Shown: positions 26,254 through 35,341, counted from the stretch's first letter. The stretch: 64,000 nt of DNA from Candidatus Saccharibacteria bacterium UBA1050 (GCA_002316545.1 DCDR01000001.1:373692-437691); one strand, 5' to 3'. The notes: a model not told the origin generated them from the letters alone. Program-made: numbers and translations.

Positions 26254-26352
26254 ATAGTATTATATATAGCGTCTGTTTTATTCATGCCACACTAGATGTA
26301 GCGTGCTCTTCTCATTTCGCTTGTGCTTATTTGACAAAAGTGGTATAAAATA

Positions 26353-26381
26353 TTGACATTTATTGATTTTTGTGGTAAATT
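26353..26381 (+). promoter_or_regulatory. promoter of the LPXTG protein gene
   Basis: TTGACA (26353-26358), 17-base spacer, TAAATT (26376-26381). It is followed by a leader of about 60 bases holding two strong purine boxes, the second (GAGGAGG) about 9 bases before the start codon. This is one of few classical -35/-10 promoters with a Shine-Dalgarno in the window, consistent with high expression. Confidence 0.7.
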
Positions 26382-26449
26382 GGAAGTTAATCACCTTATG
26401 AGGAGGTGGAATATATAGTAATTACAAACCTGCGAGGAGGAATTTTGTA

Positions 26450-28429
26450 ATGAAAGGTAAACTATTAGGGTTCGCCCTTGCCGTACTATCCGTTGCTACT
26501 ATCGGTGTTGTACAGATGCAAGCGAACGCCGTCGTGGACAGCAGCCCAGACTGTGACCAGTGGGCGGTAATTTGGTGTGGTAGCTACAGCCCAGCTGACG
26601 CTCGAAACGCCGTAAAAAATGGTGCAAAAAACTCACCAAATCTTGCCAAAATTTTTGGCGCACTTGGCATTCAGGCCAGTGAAATCAACGGTGACTACCG
26701 AGCAGGTATCGTCTACCAAGACGGTCGGATTGTGGTAAACGGCAAAGTTGTTGCCACCAACGCTCGTATGGCAGCACGTAACCTAGGCGGTAACCCGATT
26801 GCTGGTACCAACGCCGGTGTAATGTCTGTTAATAAAATGGGTAGCGCACAGACTGCTATGGTGAAATTCGATAGCAACGGACGATTTGTTCACGCTATTA
26901 TGAAGCCTTGTGGCAACCCTGTAGCGGCAACTCCTACTAAACCAGAGCCAAAACCAGTGGCAAAATGTGAAAGCCTAAAAGCAGTAAAAATTTCTGACAA
27001 CCGCTTCCGTCTTGAAGCTAAAGCTATGGCAAAAGATGGTGCAAAGATTAAAAGCTACCACTTTGTTGTAATGCACGAAGGCAAACAGGTATTTGCTAAG
27101 AACGTTGACACTGACAAAGAAAATGCACACGTAGCTTTTGAAAGTGCTGACCCAGGCAACTACAAAGCGTCAGTTGTCGTAAAGACATCTGAAGGTCCAC
27201 GTGATGGCGCACAATGTACCGATACTTTCAGTATTCCAAAGAAGCCATTCGCCGTATGTAAGGATCTAACTGTTGAGAAGATTTCTCGCACCAAGTTCCG
27301 CTTCAACGCTAGCGCAAACGCAAAGAATGGTGCGACTATCAAAGCCTACACGTTCTCTGTATACAAAGACGGCGCTCTAGTACAAACACTTCCTCAAGTA
27401 ACTACAAATAAAGAAACTGCAAGTGTTACCTACACACAAACTACTGCCGGCAACTACGTTGCAAAGGTTGTGGTAAAGACAAGCCTAGGCAACCGCGATG
27501 GCGAGCAGTGTGAAGCTCCATTTGAAGTAACCGAAAAACCACCTACTCCTGTAGCAACTTGTAAAGATCTTACGGTTGACGTAATCGAAGACAATGCGAA
27601 GTTCCGCTTCAATGGTGAAGCCGAAGTTAGTGGCGGTGCTACAATTAGCGGCTACGAATTCGCTGTATACCGTGGCAACAGCCTGGTTGACACTCTTCCA
27701 GTTAGCTCTACTGCTACAACCGCAAGTGCAGACTACAGCCAAACCACTCCTGGTAACTACACTGTACGCCTTACGGTAAAAACTTCTGAAGGCGACCGCA
27801 ACGGTGATCAATGTGTGGCAACCTTCAGTGTTGACCAACCTGAGGAAAACCCAGGCGTAAAGGTTACGAAGCTTGTAGAGGGCGTAAAGAACAAACGAGT
27901 TGGTGTAAACGTAGAGTTTACCTACCAAATCGCTGTTACTAACACTGGTGACGTAGACCTAGAAAATGTACTAGTTACTGACACTCCAGAAAGCCAAGTG
28001 GCCTTGATTGCTGGAAATGTTGGTACGGTTGCAAACAACACATGGACATATACTATTCCAGTGCTGACTGTTGGTGAAATACAAGACTTCACACTTACCG
28101 CTAAGGTACCTGCAGAAGTTGCCAACCAGATTAAAAACACGGTTTGTGTGGACGCCCCAGAAGTTCCTGGCAACCCAGACGACTGTGACGATGCATATGT
28201 AGACGTAAAGAAAGTACCTGTGTGTAACCCAGAAACTGGCGAGATCATCCGCGTGGATGAAAGCGAAGCTAGCAACTACGAACCTGTTGACAGCCCTAAG
28301 TGTGACGAGCCGGAAGTTCCTGAAGAACTGCCACAAACCGGTGCTGCCGAAGTTGTTATGCAACTTGTTGGTGCTACCTCACTAGCTGGCGCAGGTACTT
28401 ACTACCTAGCAAGTCGCCGCAAAATCTAA
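26450..28429 (+). CDS. LPXTG-anchored repeat surface protein
   Basis: 659 residues. Signal peptide (KLLGFALAVLSVATIGVV, cleavage likely after ANA). A unique N-domain with cysteines (about residues 28-160) is followed by three tandem Ig/PKD-like repeats of about 95 residues (about 173-465), each beginning with a C-[EK]-[DS]-L pattern and ending VKTS-G-RDG-QC. Next comes a DUF11-like repeat (about 470-580: VEFTYQIAVTNTGDVDLENV). The tail has LPQTG (627-631), a hydrophobic stretch and RRKI, a classical sortase signal. It is probably covalently attached to peptidoglycan and exposed, a candidate adhesin or S-layer-like protein. The codons look optimised for high expression. No sortase gene is in the window. 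Confidence 0.93.
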   Translation: MKGKLLGFALAVLSVATIGVVQMQANAVVDSSPDCDQWAVIWCGSYSPADARNAVKNGAKNSPNLAKIFGALGIQASEINGDYRAGIVYQDGRIVVNGKVVATNARMAARNLGGNPIAGTNAGVMSVNKMGSAQTAMVKFDSNGRFVHAIMKPCGNPVAATPTKPEPKPVAKCESLKAVKISDNRFRLEAKAMAKDGAKIKSYHFVVMHEGKQVFAKNVDTDKENAHVAFESADPGNYKASVVVKTSEGPRDGAQCTDTFSIPKKPFAVCKDLTVEKISRTKFRFNASANAKNGATIKAYTFSVYKDGALVQTLPQVTTNKETASVTYTQTTAGNYVAKVVVKTSLGNRDGEQCEAPFEVTEKPPTPVATCKDLTVDVIEDNAKFRFNGEAEVSGGATISGYEFAVYRGNSLVDTLPVSSTATTASADYSQTTPGNYTVRLTVKTSEGDRNGDQCVATFSVDQPEENPGVKVTKLVEGVKNKRVGVNVEFTYQIAVTNTGDVDLENVLVTDTPESQVALIAGNVGTVANNTWTYTIPVLTVGEIQDFTLTAKVPAEVANQIKNTVCVDAPEVPGNPDDCDDAYVDVKKVPVCNPETGEIIRVDESEASNYEPVDSPKCDEPEVPEELPQTGAAEVVMQLVGATSLAGAGTYYLASRRKI

Positions 28430-28476
28430 AAGAGACTGACCGCTCATTCTAACTCTGAGAGCTTATGTCTCAGCCG

Positions 28477-28509
28477 ATAACTCCCCGTACAACACGGGGA
28501 GTTATTTTG
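28477..28509 (+). terminator. terminator after the LPXTG gene
   Basis: AACTCCCCGT/ACGGGGAGTT with a 5-base loop, followed by ATTTTGG. It overlaps the last codons of the convergent histidine kinase. A smaller stem CTGAGA/TCTCAG lies just before it. Confidence 0.8.
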
Positions 28510-29830
28510 GTAAACGGAATCCGAAGACACTGCCCTCGCCTTCGGTTGACGAAAATACGACGTGGCCTTTGTGTCCATCAATAATTTTTTTAGCCAAAAA
28601 CAACCCAATACCTGTGCCGTCTGGGCGCTGCTTGCGTGCATTGCTGGCACGGAAAAACTTGGTAAACAGCTGTGGCTGCTGCGCCACTGGCACGCCTATG
28701 CCCGTATCAACAACCCGGAAGGTAACGTCGTGTGGTCGCAAGGTTAATTCAACCACAATTTCGGTATGTGGCCGAGAGTAAAACACGGCGTTGTCGATGA
28801 AATTCATGATGACTTGGCGAATTTTGTCTTCATCAAGAGCTAGCACCAGCGATTGCTTTGGAATTTTGCGACGAAATGTTAGCTCGCGGGCTTTGGCAGT
28901 GCTTTCAAGCGCGTCAATTTCTTGGTTGATGAGTTTTACAATGTCTACTTCGGTTCGCTCAATCACGAATTTACCAGTTTGAATACGAGATACGTTCAAA
29001 AAGTCGCTGATAAGTCGCACCATACGTTCGCTGCTAGTAAAGGCTTCGGTAAGCAGCTTGCGTTGAACGGCACTAATCTTGCCAGCATCGCCCTCGAGCA
29101 CCATACTTAGATACCCCTTCACACTGGTAAGTGGGGTGCGCAATTGGTGAGAAGCCATGCTCAAGAATTCATCCTTGGCTTCGTCAAGCTGCACTAGCTG
29201 CACGTTAGACGTGCGGAGCTCGTTGGTAGCGGAGTCGATTTTTTGCTGCAAATACACGCTCAAATCATGCTTGGTTTGCATCAACACAGCATTTTCCATG
29301 GCCATTGCCATGTCGCCCGCGAGTAGTTTAGCAAGTTGTAGATCTTGACGAGAAACTTTCACGCTTGGAGTTTCGTGCAAAAATACATAGCCGATGGGCT
29401 TGGTCGCACGCATGAGTACAATGACAAAATCAACTCGATAGCTAGAAAGAATTTGGCGAACAGGATGGTGTGAATCAAATTTTGCTCGTTCCAATATCAC
29501 CTGCTCTGGATGACTGGTGACATATTCGTCAAGCTCAAGACAATCCCGCAAAGAGGGATGACTTGCGTGATGCGTGCCAACGCTTGCATAGCGATTTTCG
29601 TCTTGGTACACAAACAACACGGCACTTTTAGCTGGAATTATTTGGGTAAGCTCGTGCAATAAGTGTTGCATACGTGGGCGCAGAAGTGCTGATGAGCCGA
29701 ATACTCGCTTCAAGCGCATGTGTGCACGCCGCTCACGATGGGCTAGGTGGTACATACCCGCAAGTAGCCAAGCAGCTAAAAAAGCCAGTGCGCTACTGCT
29801 GAGCAAAATAACGATTTCCCACCACGACAT
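28502..29830 (-). CDS. sensor histidine kinase with GAF-like domain
   Basis: 442 residues. One N-terminal membrane helix (IVILLSSSALAFLAAWLLAGM), a GAF-like sensing region (about residues 50-190), a short coiled linker, HisKA with the phospho-His in SMASHQLRTPLTSVKGYLS, and HATPase_c with N-box FIDNAVFYS, VVDTGIGV and DGTGIGLFLAKKI. All kinase motifs are intact. TATAAT ends 8 bases before ATG 29830, no Shine-Dalgarno: leaderless. It is divergent from a stand-alone receiver gene that is probably its partner. The signal is unknown; only the N-terminal helix crosses the membrane, so sensing is probably cytoplasmic. Confidence 0.93.
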   Translation of the reverse strand: MSWWEIVILLSSSALAFLAAWLLAGMYHLAHRERRAHMRLKRVFGSSALLRPRMQHLLHELTQIIPAKSAVLFVYQDENRYASVGTHHASHPSLRDCLELDEYVTSHPEQVILERAKFDSHHPVRQILSSYRVDFVIVLMRATKPIGYVFLHETPSVKVSRQDLQLAKLLAGDMAMAMENAVLMQTKHDLSVYLQQKIDSATNELRTSNVQLVQLDEAKDEFLSMASHQLRTPLTSVKGYLSMVLEGDAGKISAVQRKLLTEAFTSSERMVRLISDFLNVSRIQTGKFVIERTEVDIVKLINQEIDALESTAKARELTFRRKIPKQSLVLALDEDKIRQVIMNFIDNAVFYSRPHTEIVVELTLRPHDVTFRVVDTGIGVPVAQQPQLFTKFFRASNARKQRPDGTGIGLFLAKKIIDGHKGHVVFSSTEGEGSVFGFRLPK

Positions 29831-29902
29831 ATATACGAATTATAGCGTGCAAGCGACAGAAATGCGAACTGAAGTTATGCATATGTTGTATGCTAATAAG
29901 TG

Positions 29903-30274
29903 ATGACGAAAATCGCAATTATCGAAGACGATCCTGTAATCCACCAAATGTACCGCATGAAATTCGAGGCGGCCGGCTTTGAAGTACAACTTGCTGGTGA
30001 TGGAGAGCAAGGTGTTGCCCTGGTTGAATCGTTTCAGCCTGATATTATTTTGCTTGATGTGCAAATGCCGCATAAAAATGGCGTGGAAGCCCTAACTGAG
30101 ATTCGTGATGCAGAGTGGGGCAAGTCAATTCCAGTGATTATTTTGACTAACCTTGGACCAGAAGAGGCACCAAAACAGCTGAAGAGCCTTGGTATTCATA
30201 GCTACATTGTTAAGGCTGCGGTAACCCCGAGCCAAGTAGTTGATAAAGTAAAGCAAGCTCTAGCGGTGCACTAG
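29903..30274 (+). CDS. CheY-like single-domain response regulator
   Basis: About 123 residues from ATG 29903, receiver domain only. Acidic pocket IIEDDPVIH, phospho-acceptor Asp in IILLDVQMPHKNG, Thr in VIILTNLG, and Lys in SYIVKAA. There is no DNA-binding domain, so output must be by protein contact, as in CheY or phosphorelays. It sits divergently beside the histidine kinase. The 3' end overlaps the convergent folD by 4 bases. Confidence 0.93.
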   Translation: MTKIAIIEDDPVIHQMYRMKFEAAGFEVQLAGDGEQGVALVESFQPDIILLDVQMPHKNGVEALTEIRDAEWGKSIPVIILTNLGPEEAPKQLKSLGIHSYIVKAAVTPSQVVDKVKQALAVH

Positions 30275-31083
30275 TCGCCGACAACCTGTTTTCTAGCAGC
30301 ACGCAGCACGTTATCAAACAACGCTGCTACTGTTAGCGGGCCTACTCCGCCCTTGTCAGGCGTGATAGTTAGATCGTTTCTATCGCGCACTTCATCAGCA
30401 ACATCGCCGAGTATTTTGCCGTGTTCAGAAGAGGTCGCAGCATCGACTACCACTGCGCCAGGCTGTACAAACATTGAAGTAATAAGTCCTGGTACTCCTG
30501 CGGCCGATACAATCACGTTGCAACGACGAAGTTGTTTTGCCATATTTTTGCTGTGTTCATCAAATACAGTCACGTCGTAGCCAGTCGCCTTCCATAATTT
30601 TGCCAATGGACCACCAACGAGTCTCCCATTTCCAACAATCCCAATCTTTTTGCCTTTTAAATCGACATTGAAGCCCGCCAATAGCCAATCGATAGCCATG
30701 GCTGTAGCCGGTGTCAGCTGCGCGCGAACGCCCAAACCATCGACGTCTTTTTCTGGTGCAACGAGATCTACTGCTTCTTGGGTTTGCGACTCGTCTGCCA
30801 AAGGAAGCTGCACGATAATTCCATGCACCGCCGCATCGTTGTTGAGTGTCTCAATCGTTGGCAGTAAGTCTTCAGATTGCACCTCGTGACGGCGTACCTC
30901 AACTTCAATATCTTCACCGTACTGCTGCTTCATGCGTACATAGGTGCCAATCACTGGGTTATCTGACGTTTGCACAATCGCAAGCGTTGGCTTAGCGCCG
31001 TGTTCTTGTCGAAGATTTCGTGCCTGACGCAATTGACGTTCTTTAATATAATCAGCTAATTCTGAACCAAGGAGTAGTTTCAT
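30271..31083 (-). CDS. folD: methylenetetrahydrofolate dehydrogenase/cyclohydrolase
   Basis: Bifunctional C1 enzyme, 270 residues. The catalytic lysine is in TYVRMKQQYG (YVxxK); VHGIIVQLPL and EKDVDGLGV are substrate motifs; the nucleotide loop is IGIVGNGRLVGGPLA, and the C-terminus has PDKGGVGPLTVA. With glyA and folC in the window it makes a minimal folate-C1 set. TACAAT within TGTTACAAT ends 7 bases before ATG 31083, with no Shine-Dalgarno: leaderless. Confidence 0.95.
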   Translation of the reverse strand: MKLLLGSELADYIKERQLRQARNLRQEHGAKPTLAIVQTSDNPVIGTYVRMKQQYGEDIEVEVRRHEVQSEDLLPTIETLNNDAAVHGIIVQLPLADESQTQEAVDLVAPEKDVDGLGVRAQLTPATAMAIDWLLAGFNVDLKGKKIGIVGNGRLVGGPLAKLWKATGYDVTVFDEHSKNMAKQLRRCNVIVSAAGVPGLITSMFVQPGAVVVDAATSSEHGKILGDVADEVRDRNDLTITPDKGGVGPLTVAALFDNVLRAARKQVVGD

Positions 31084-31153
31084 CTTTTCTATTGTAACAA
31101 AGGTGCTACAATGAAGACATTATTAGTAGGTACAAACTACCAAGGGGGAGAAT

Positions 31154-31636
31154 ATGTACGACACGACTTATCAATCAAGCTATTACACGACATCGTCGGC
31201 CGATCCGGCTGTACTGGCAGGCGTGTTCGCTGTCATGGGCGTATTCTTCTTAATCGCCTACGTGGTATGTGCCATTTTCTTGGCAATGATTTTTAAAAAA
31301 GCTGGGGTTGACCAGTGGAAAGCATGGGTTCCTTTCGTAAATGGTTGGGCGTTCTTTGAACTCGGTGGACAAAAGGGTTGGATCTCACTTCTAGCACTAC
31401 TTAGCTGGATTCCACTACTTGGCTTCGTTGCATCGATTGTTGTACTCGTATTCTCAATTATGGCGGCGATTAAGGTTGGCGAGGGCTTTGGGAAAGAGGG
31501 CGTGTTCGTACTACTCTACGTCTTCCTGCCTCTGGTATGGCTTATTTGGTTGGCGGTCGAGAAAAACAGCTGGAAGGGTGTTCCCGCAGCGGCAAAACCA
31601 GCCACAGAAGCGCCTAAGGCTTCGTCTGAGTCATAG
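31154..31636 (+). CDS. DUF5684-like integral membrane protein
   Basis: 160 residues with about four membrane helices (about residues 22-45, 66-80, 84-104, 117-134) and an Ala/Pro/Lys-rich C-terminal tail. Contains KKAGVDQWKAWVPFVNGW and GFGKEGVFVLLYVFLPLVW, which fit the DUF5684 family of small membrane proteins; function unknown. Shine-Dalgarno GGGGGAG 4 bases before the ATG, and an extended -10 (TGCTACAAT) about 45 bases upstream, so this gene has a true leader. It overlaps the convergent folC by 23 bases. Confidence 0.83.
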   Translation: MYDTTYQSSYYTTSSADPAVLAGVFAVMGVFFLIAYVVCAIFLAMIFKKAGVDQWKAWVPFVNGWAFFELGGQKGWISLLALLSWIPLLGFVASIVVLVFSIMAAIKVGEGFGKEGVFVLLYVFLPLVWLIWLAVEKNSWKGVPAAAKPATEAPKASSES

Positions 31637-32882
31637 CTGCTAGCTTCGGACGAATTGCGCTAACGAGATAGAGCGAGCCGGTAATCACTACCGGCCGCTT
31701 TTCTTGTAGAGCCGATTCCAAAGCTTCGTCTAGTGAACTTATCGCTGTAGTGCTGAGGCCTTTTTGCTCAGCAAGTTCGGTGAATTGTCGTGCCGGGATA
31801 CTTCGTCTACCTTTTATGTCTTGTCCAACAACAAATTCAGTGCATATTAGATGTTTAATCTGCAGCGAAGCAATTTCATCGATACAAGCATCGATTTTCG
31901 TATCCGGCGCTTGCACGAGCGCAGCAATCCATACTGCATCAAGGTTGAAATTTGTTGGTAGTGATGCAATCAGTGCCGCTAGCTTCTGTGCATTGTGAGC
32001 TCCGTCAAGCAGCACCGGAGTACCTTGAATATCATAGCGCTCAAACCTACCGGGGGGAGCAGCATTCATTGCTTGTTCTAATTGCTCTAATTGCAAAACC
32101 GGTAACGCATCACGCGCTGTAAGTTCGTCGTACACTCGCACGGCTAACTGCCAATTTTGATGCTGAAATAGTGCCAATGTAGGTAACTCTTCTTCGTGAA
32201 CTTCCACGTATTCTACCTCCGTGTCTTGCTCTTCAGCGGCTGCATCCAGCGCTGCTTTCGCTCGCTCATCTTGTTCTGCGCTAAATACTCGTTGTGACTT
32301 GCCTATAATCCCAGCTTTTTGCGTCGCTATTGCTTCGAGTGTTTCGCCAAGTACGTTGGTATGGTCAAGGCCAATTGGTGTGATAACACAGATTTTATCG
32401 GATCGACTAACCACATTGCTCGCGTCGAGTAGTCCGCCCAGGCCTGTTTCTATTACCGCATAGTCTACCTGCTCTTTTGCAAATACCCAGTAGGCAAACG
32501 CCATGAGTAACTCAAAATAGGTTGGCTCTAGTTTGCTCGCAGTGACTTCGTCTAGAAATGTTTCAAGGTAAGCTAGAAATGTCGATTCTTCAAGCGGAAA
32601 GCCGTTAACCTGCACTCGCTCGTTTATTCCCGTAATGTGCGGTGATACGGTCAGGCCAGTGCACTTGCCTGCTTGTTGTAGCAGGTTTCGTATGAAGTAA
32701 GAGGTACTGGTCTTGCCTGAGGTACCTGCTACATGAACAACTGGGTATTCGTGTTGCGGATTGCCTAAAAACTCCATCAATTTAATCATTCGCTCAATCG
32801 TATAGGTCTCGCCTCCCATTTTTGGTGGTGAATATTGTATGAGAAGCCGTTCAGCGTCAGCTAATGTAGATAGTCTTGTCAT
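31614..32882 (-). CDS. folC: folylpolyglutamate synthase/dihydrofolate synthase
   Basis: Mur-ligase-family enzyme that adds glutamate to folates. About 422 residues from ATG 32882. Begins with the family pattern YSPPKMGGETYTIERMIKLMEFL, then the P-loop HVAGTSGKTSTSYF, SPHITGINERVQVNG, a YAVIETGLGGLLDASNV segment, and ITPIGLDHTNVLG. DGAHNAQKLAAL is in the C-domain. With no dihydropteroate genes in view, polyglutamylation of imported folate is the more likely role. A longer frame upstream crosses an inverted repeat and is rejected. Confidence 0.93.
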   Translation of the reverse strand: MTRLSTLADAERLLIQYSPPKMGGETYTIERMIKLMEFLGNPQHEYPVVHVAGTSGKTSTSYFIRNLLQQAGKCTGLTVSPHITGINERVQVNGFPLEESTFLAYLETFLDEVTASKLEPTYFELLMAFAYWVFAKEQVDYAVIETGLGGLLDASNVVSRSDKICVITPIGLDHTNVLGETLEAIATQKAGIIGKSQRVFSAEQDERAKAALDAAAEEQDTEVEYVEVHEEELPTLALFQHQNWQLAVRVYDELTARDALPVLQLEQLEQAMNAAPPGRFERYDIQGTPVLLDGAHNAQKLAALIASLPTNFNLDAVWIAALVQAPDTKIDACIDEIASLQIKHLICTEFVVGQDIKGRRSIPARQFTELAEQKGLSTTAISSLDEALESALQEKRPVVITGSLYLVSAIRPKLAAMTQTKP

Positions 32883-32907
32883 TACTGTTATTAGCGTACC
32901 ATACCTA

Positions 32908-32947
32908 TACATTACTAGCCCCGGCATACACCGGAGCTAGTAATGTA
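32908..32947 (-). terminator. long hairpin downstream of the 170-aa membrane protein
   Basis: TACATTACTAGC/GCTAGTAATGTA (12 perfect pairs), with CCGG/CCGG further in. Located just after the stop at 32961 and before folC. There is no U tract, so it may be a processing or attenuation structure instead. Confidence 0.5.
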
Positions 32948-32960
32948 TTTTACCCGTGCT

Positions 32961-33473
32961 CTACTTTGCGAAGTGGCTTCGTACTTGGAACAGGATGTAC
33001 CAAGAAATAACCGCGCCCAGCGCAGTACCTAATAGGCTGCCAAAGCCATAGTACGGCAACATGAGATACACAACGCCAGTGATTACAGAGACATAGCTAC
33101 TATAAAGTAGTAGGTTCCAGCCTGACTTTTTGTGAACTTTTAGCTTTTGAAATGCCATAAGAAGCAAAACTGCTTGCACAAGCATAGCTGCGAATACGAC
33201 ATACCAGAAAACGCTTAGGTCTTGTGAATACGTGTTTACACCGTATACTTGGCTGAGTCCGTTAAGGAATTGACTTGCTGTGTGACCTAGCTGCCAGAAA
33301 CTCCATGCACCCCACAAACTCACAACCCCGCCAATCAATGCCAGCCACCAGCTATTGTCGGCAAGCCATTTTTTTGCACCGTCAGGTAGCTGAACAGGGA
33401 ATTTTTTGTTGAGATTTTCGTCGAGCCACTTCTCTAGCGCCATCGGCTGAGAATCATACTTTACTTCACTCAT
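32961..33473 (-). CDS. conserved integral membrane protein, 170 aa
   Basis: Start ATG 33473 has an AAGGAGGA Shine-Dalgarno 6 bases upstream; a longer frame to 33539 is rejected. A soluble N-terminal segment (MSEVKYDSQPMALEKWLDEN) is followed by about four membrane helices: NSWWLALIGGVVSLWGAWSF, VFWYVVFAAMLVQAVLLLMAF, LLLYSSYVSVITGVVYLML and GTALGAVISWYILFQV. No catalytic motif. Function unknown. Confidence 0.8.
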   Translation of the reverse strand: MSEVKYDSQPMALEKWLDENLNKKFPVQLPDGAKKWLADNSWWLALIGGVVSLWGAWSFWQLGHTASQFLNGLSQVYGVNTYSQDLSVFWYVVFAAMLVQAVLLLMAFQKLKVHKKSGWNLLLYSSYVSVITGVVYLMLPYYGFGSLLGTALGAVISWYILFQVRSHFAK

Positions 33474-33541
33474 AACACGTCCTCCTTGGTTACTACCTAT
33501 GATAGTACGCTGAGAGGGCTGGTTTGTAAATAAATCCATGT

Positions 33542-33563
33542 AAAAACCGCCCCGAGGGACGGT
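33542..33563 (-). terminator. terminator of tRNA-Lys
   Basis: ACCGTCCC/GGGCGGT stem (one mismatch) with a small loop, followed by TTTTTA on the minus strand. Confidence 0.75.
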
Positions 33564-33570
33564 GCTTACA

Positions 33571-33647
33571 TGGAGGGCCAGGAGGGGCTTGAACCCTCGA
33601 CACCCTGCTTAAGAGGCAGGTGCTCTAACCAGCTGAGCTACTGGCCC
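33571..33647 (-). tRNA. tRNA-Lys (anticodon CTT)
   Basis: 77 nt with encoded CCA. Acceptor GGGCCAG/CTGGCCC, anticodon stem CCTGC/GCAGG around CTCTTAA, T-arm GAGGGTTCAAGCCCCTC. Confidence 0.95.
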
Positions 33648-33687
33648 AAAATACTCTAAAAACTATAGCAAACAGAGGCCAAAATGT

Positions 33688-35253
33688 CTAGAGTTGGTCT
33701 TTTTTGGCGCTAATGAAAGCACCCCATTGGCGAATCAATCGAAGTACGGTTTTCAGCGGCAACTCAATCAACATATCGAGCGCAAGCGCAACAATATTTA
33801 CCCGTGAGTACTTATCGCTGATGTAGCGACCTACTACCACGAATGGCATGTACAAAAAGTCGCGAACAATTGTTACGCCGTTTTGGTAGGTATCAATCGA
33901 TTCCATCTCTCGGATTAATCGACTGAGCCTAAAGCCCAAGAAGCTGGCTGCAGACAAGAATACAAAGAATACTGCCAAGTGGAGTAGCTCGAACTGGAAG
34001 AATTGCCACAAAACCCATGCGACGGTACCAAACACGGCAACAAAAAGTGCTCCATATACGACGTTGTAGCCAGCTCCGAACTTCTGGCTCGCTCTTCGCT
34101 CAAGGTGTCGGCTCGTGCCCGTATCGTACAGCATCATCTCAGCTTGCTCGACCAAACGCTTAGTATTGGCTGGCCCGGGGAGCATAAGCGTAGCACGAAG
34201 CAAAATCATATAGAGCGGCGGGAAGAATAGATTAATGATAAGTGGAGTGAAAATAATAGCATCGTGAATAAAGTAATCGTACGGCACCTCAATTGCGATA
34301 CCGATTATTACCTTCGTAATGATAAGGAACACCACGCTTCGAATAATACCGTGATTTACTCGAGAGTTTATCGCTTCATAGTCTTCGTTGACTTGTTTTT
34401 CGAATAGCGTTAAAAACTGGTCTTTATTTGGCAACACTTCGCTAAGCGTCGGGTCGTTGTCGACCATGTGACGAAGCACACGAAGCGGTGCACCTCGACG
34501 GTCTACGATTCGAAACAGTTTTTCGGTAGTCGACGAATCGAGCAGCGCGTCGATGTGTCGGTTTGTTTCTATAAAAGGTTCTAGGTGTTCGGGAGATTGT
34601 TGGTACCGTTTCAAAAGACCTAGTCTTACCACTGCGTCGTCCGATTTTAACAAGGCACGGTGAATCGCCACATACAGAGCCGTTTCTACTTCTTTTGGTT
34701 TGGTTTTAAATATCTGTGAAAAATCGAGCGTGGATAGAAAATGACTATGGGCAAATTGGGTAAATGCCTGTAAATGGCCTGTGTCATGTAGCAACCACTC
34801 GGCTTCAACGGCCAATAGCTCAATTGTCCATCGCTCTACCTGCTGATACGAAACCGTGCGTCGCTTCGAAAGAGTGAGGTAGGCTTCGTAGTACTGCATT
34901 GCAAACTCACTTATTGTCGCGACGGTCTGCTCGGTGATGCTATCGTTGGCAATATAACCTGCTTGCGTTAGCTCAACAATAAGCTCGTCGCCACTTGATG
35001 CGATTCGCTTTTTGTCACGCAGCAAAAATATTCTTTTGTAGAATCGCCGAATAGCGCGTTGCAAAAGCAGGTGTTCTTCTGTGTACTCGGCCGCATTCCG
35101 AAGCTGTTCGTAAGCAGCGGTAATAGCAGCACCTGCGCCGACCACGTGAACAGTTTGCTGATGCGTATGTTCAGTGGCGCGATGGTTTTGTTGGGCATAC
35201 GCAGCCCGCAGTGACGAGGCAAGCTGATTTGCCATGGGTATATCGTTTTTCAT
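33688..35253 (-). CDS. conserved membrane protein, about 521 aa, unknown function
   Basis: A large soluble N-terminal part (about residues 1-290), helical, with pairs such as LLQRAIRRFYKRIFLL and YQQVERWTIELLAVEAEWLLHDTG. Then come membrane helices: SVVFLIITKVIIGIAIEV, IIFTPLIINLFFPPLYMILL, VVYGALFVAVFGTVAWVLW and LAVFFVFLSAASFLGF. The end is basic (RLIRQWGAFISAKKDQL). The reading frame extends back into tRNA-Arg, so the start must be ATG 35253 or ATG 35235; neither has a clear Shine-Dalgarno. I do not recognise the family. Confidence 0.82.
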   Translation of the reverse strand: MKNDIPMANQLASSLRAAYAQQNHRATEHTHQQTVHVVGAGAAITAAYEQLRNAAEYTEEHLLLQRAIRRFYKRIFLLRDKKRIASSGDELIVELTQAGYIANDSITEQTVATISEFAMQYYEAYLTLSKRRTVSYQQVERWTIELLAVEAEWLLHDTGHLQAFTQFAHSHFLSTLDFSQIFKTKPKEVETALYVAIHRALLKSDDAVVRLGLLKRYQQSPEHLEPFIETNRHIDALLDSSTTEKLFRIVDRRGAPLRVLRHMVDNDPTLSEVLPNKDQFLTLFEKQVNEDYEAINSRVNHGIIRSVVFLIITKVIIGIAIEVPYDYFIHDAIIFTPLIINLFFPPLYMILLRATLMLPGPANTKRLVEQAEMMLYDTGTSRHLERRASQKFGAGYNVVYGALFVAVFGTVAWVLWQFFQFELLHLAVFFVFLSAASFLGFRLSRLIREMESIDTYQNGVTIVRDFLYMPFVVVGRYISDKYSRVNIVALALDMLIELPLKTVLRLIRQWGAFISAKKDQL

Positions 35254-35265
35254 ACTCAAAAAAAA

Positions 35266-35341
35266 TGGTACACCCGGTACGATTCGAACGTACGACACCT
35301 GGTTCCGAAGACCAGTGCTCTATCCACTGAGCTACGGGTGC
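35266..35341 (-). tRNA. tRNA-Arg (anticodon TCG)
   Basis: 76 nt with encoded CCA. Acceptor GCACCCG/CGGGTGT, anticodon stem CTGGT/ACCAG around CTTCGGA, T-arm CGTACGTTCGAATCGTACC. Confidence 0.95.

Noticed and set aside
25909..26295. Plus-strand frames of 94-128 codons in islet 1
   Set aside because: Arg/Ser/Pro-rich shadow translations of a GC-rich minus-strand gene, with no promoter or ribosome site.
26331..26351. Second TTGACA (26331) with TATAAAAT as a promoter
   Set aside because: The spacing between boxes is only about 7 bases, too short for a sigma70-type promoter; the pair at 26353-26381 has proper spacing.
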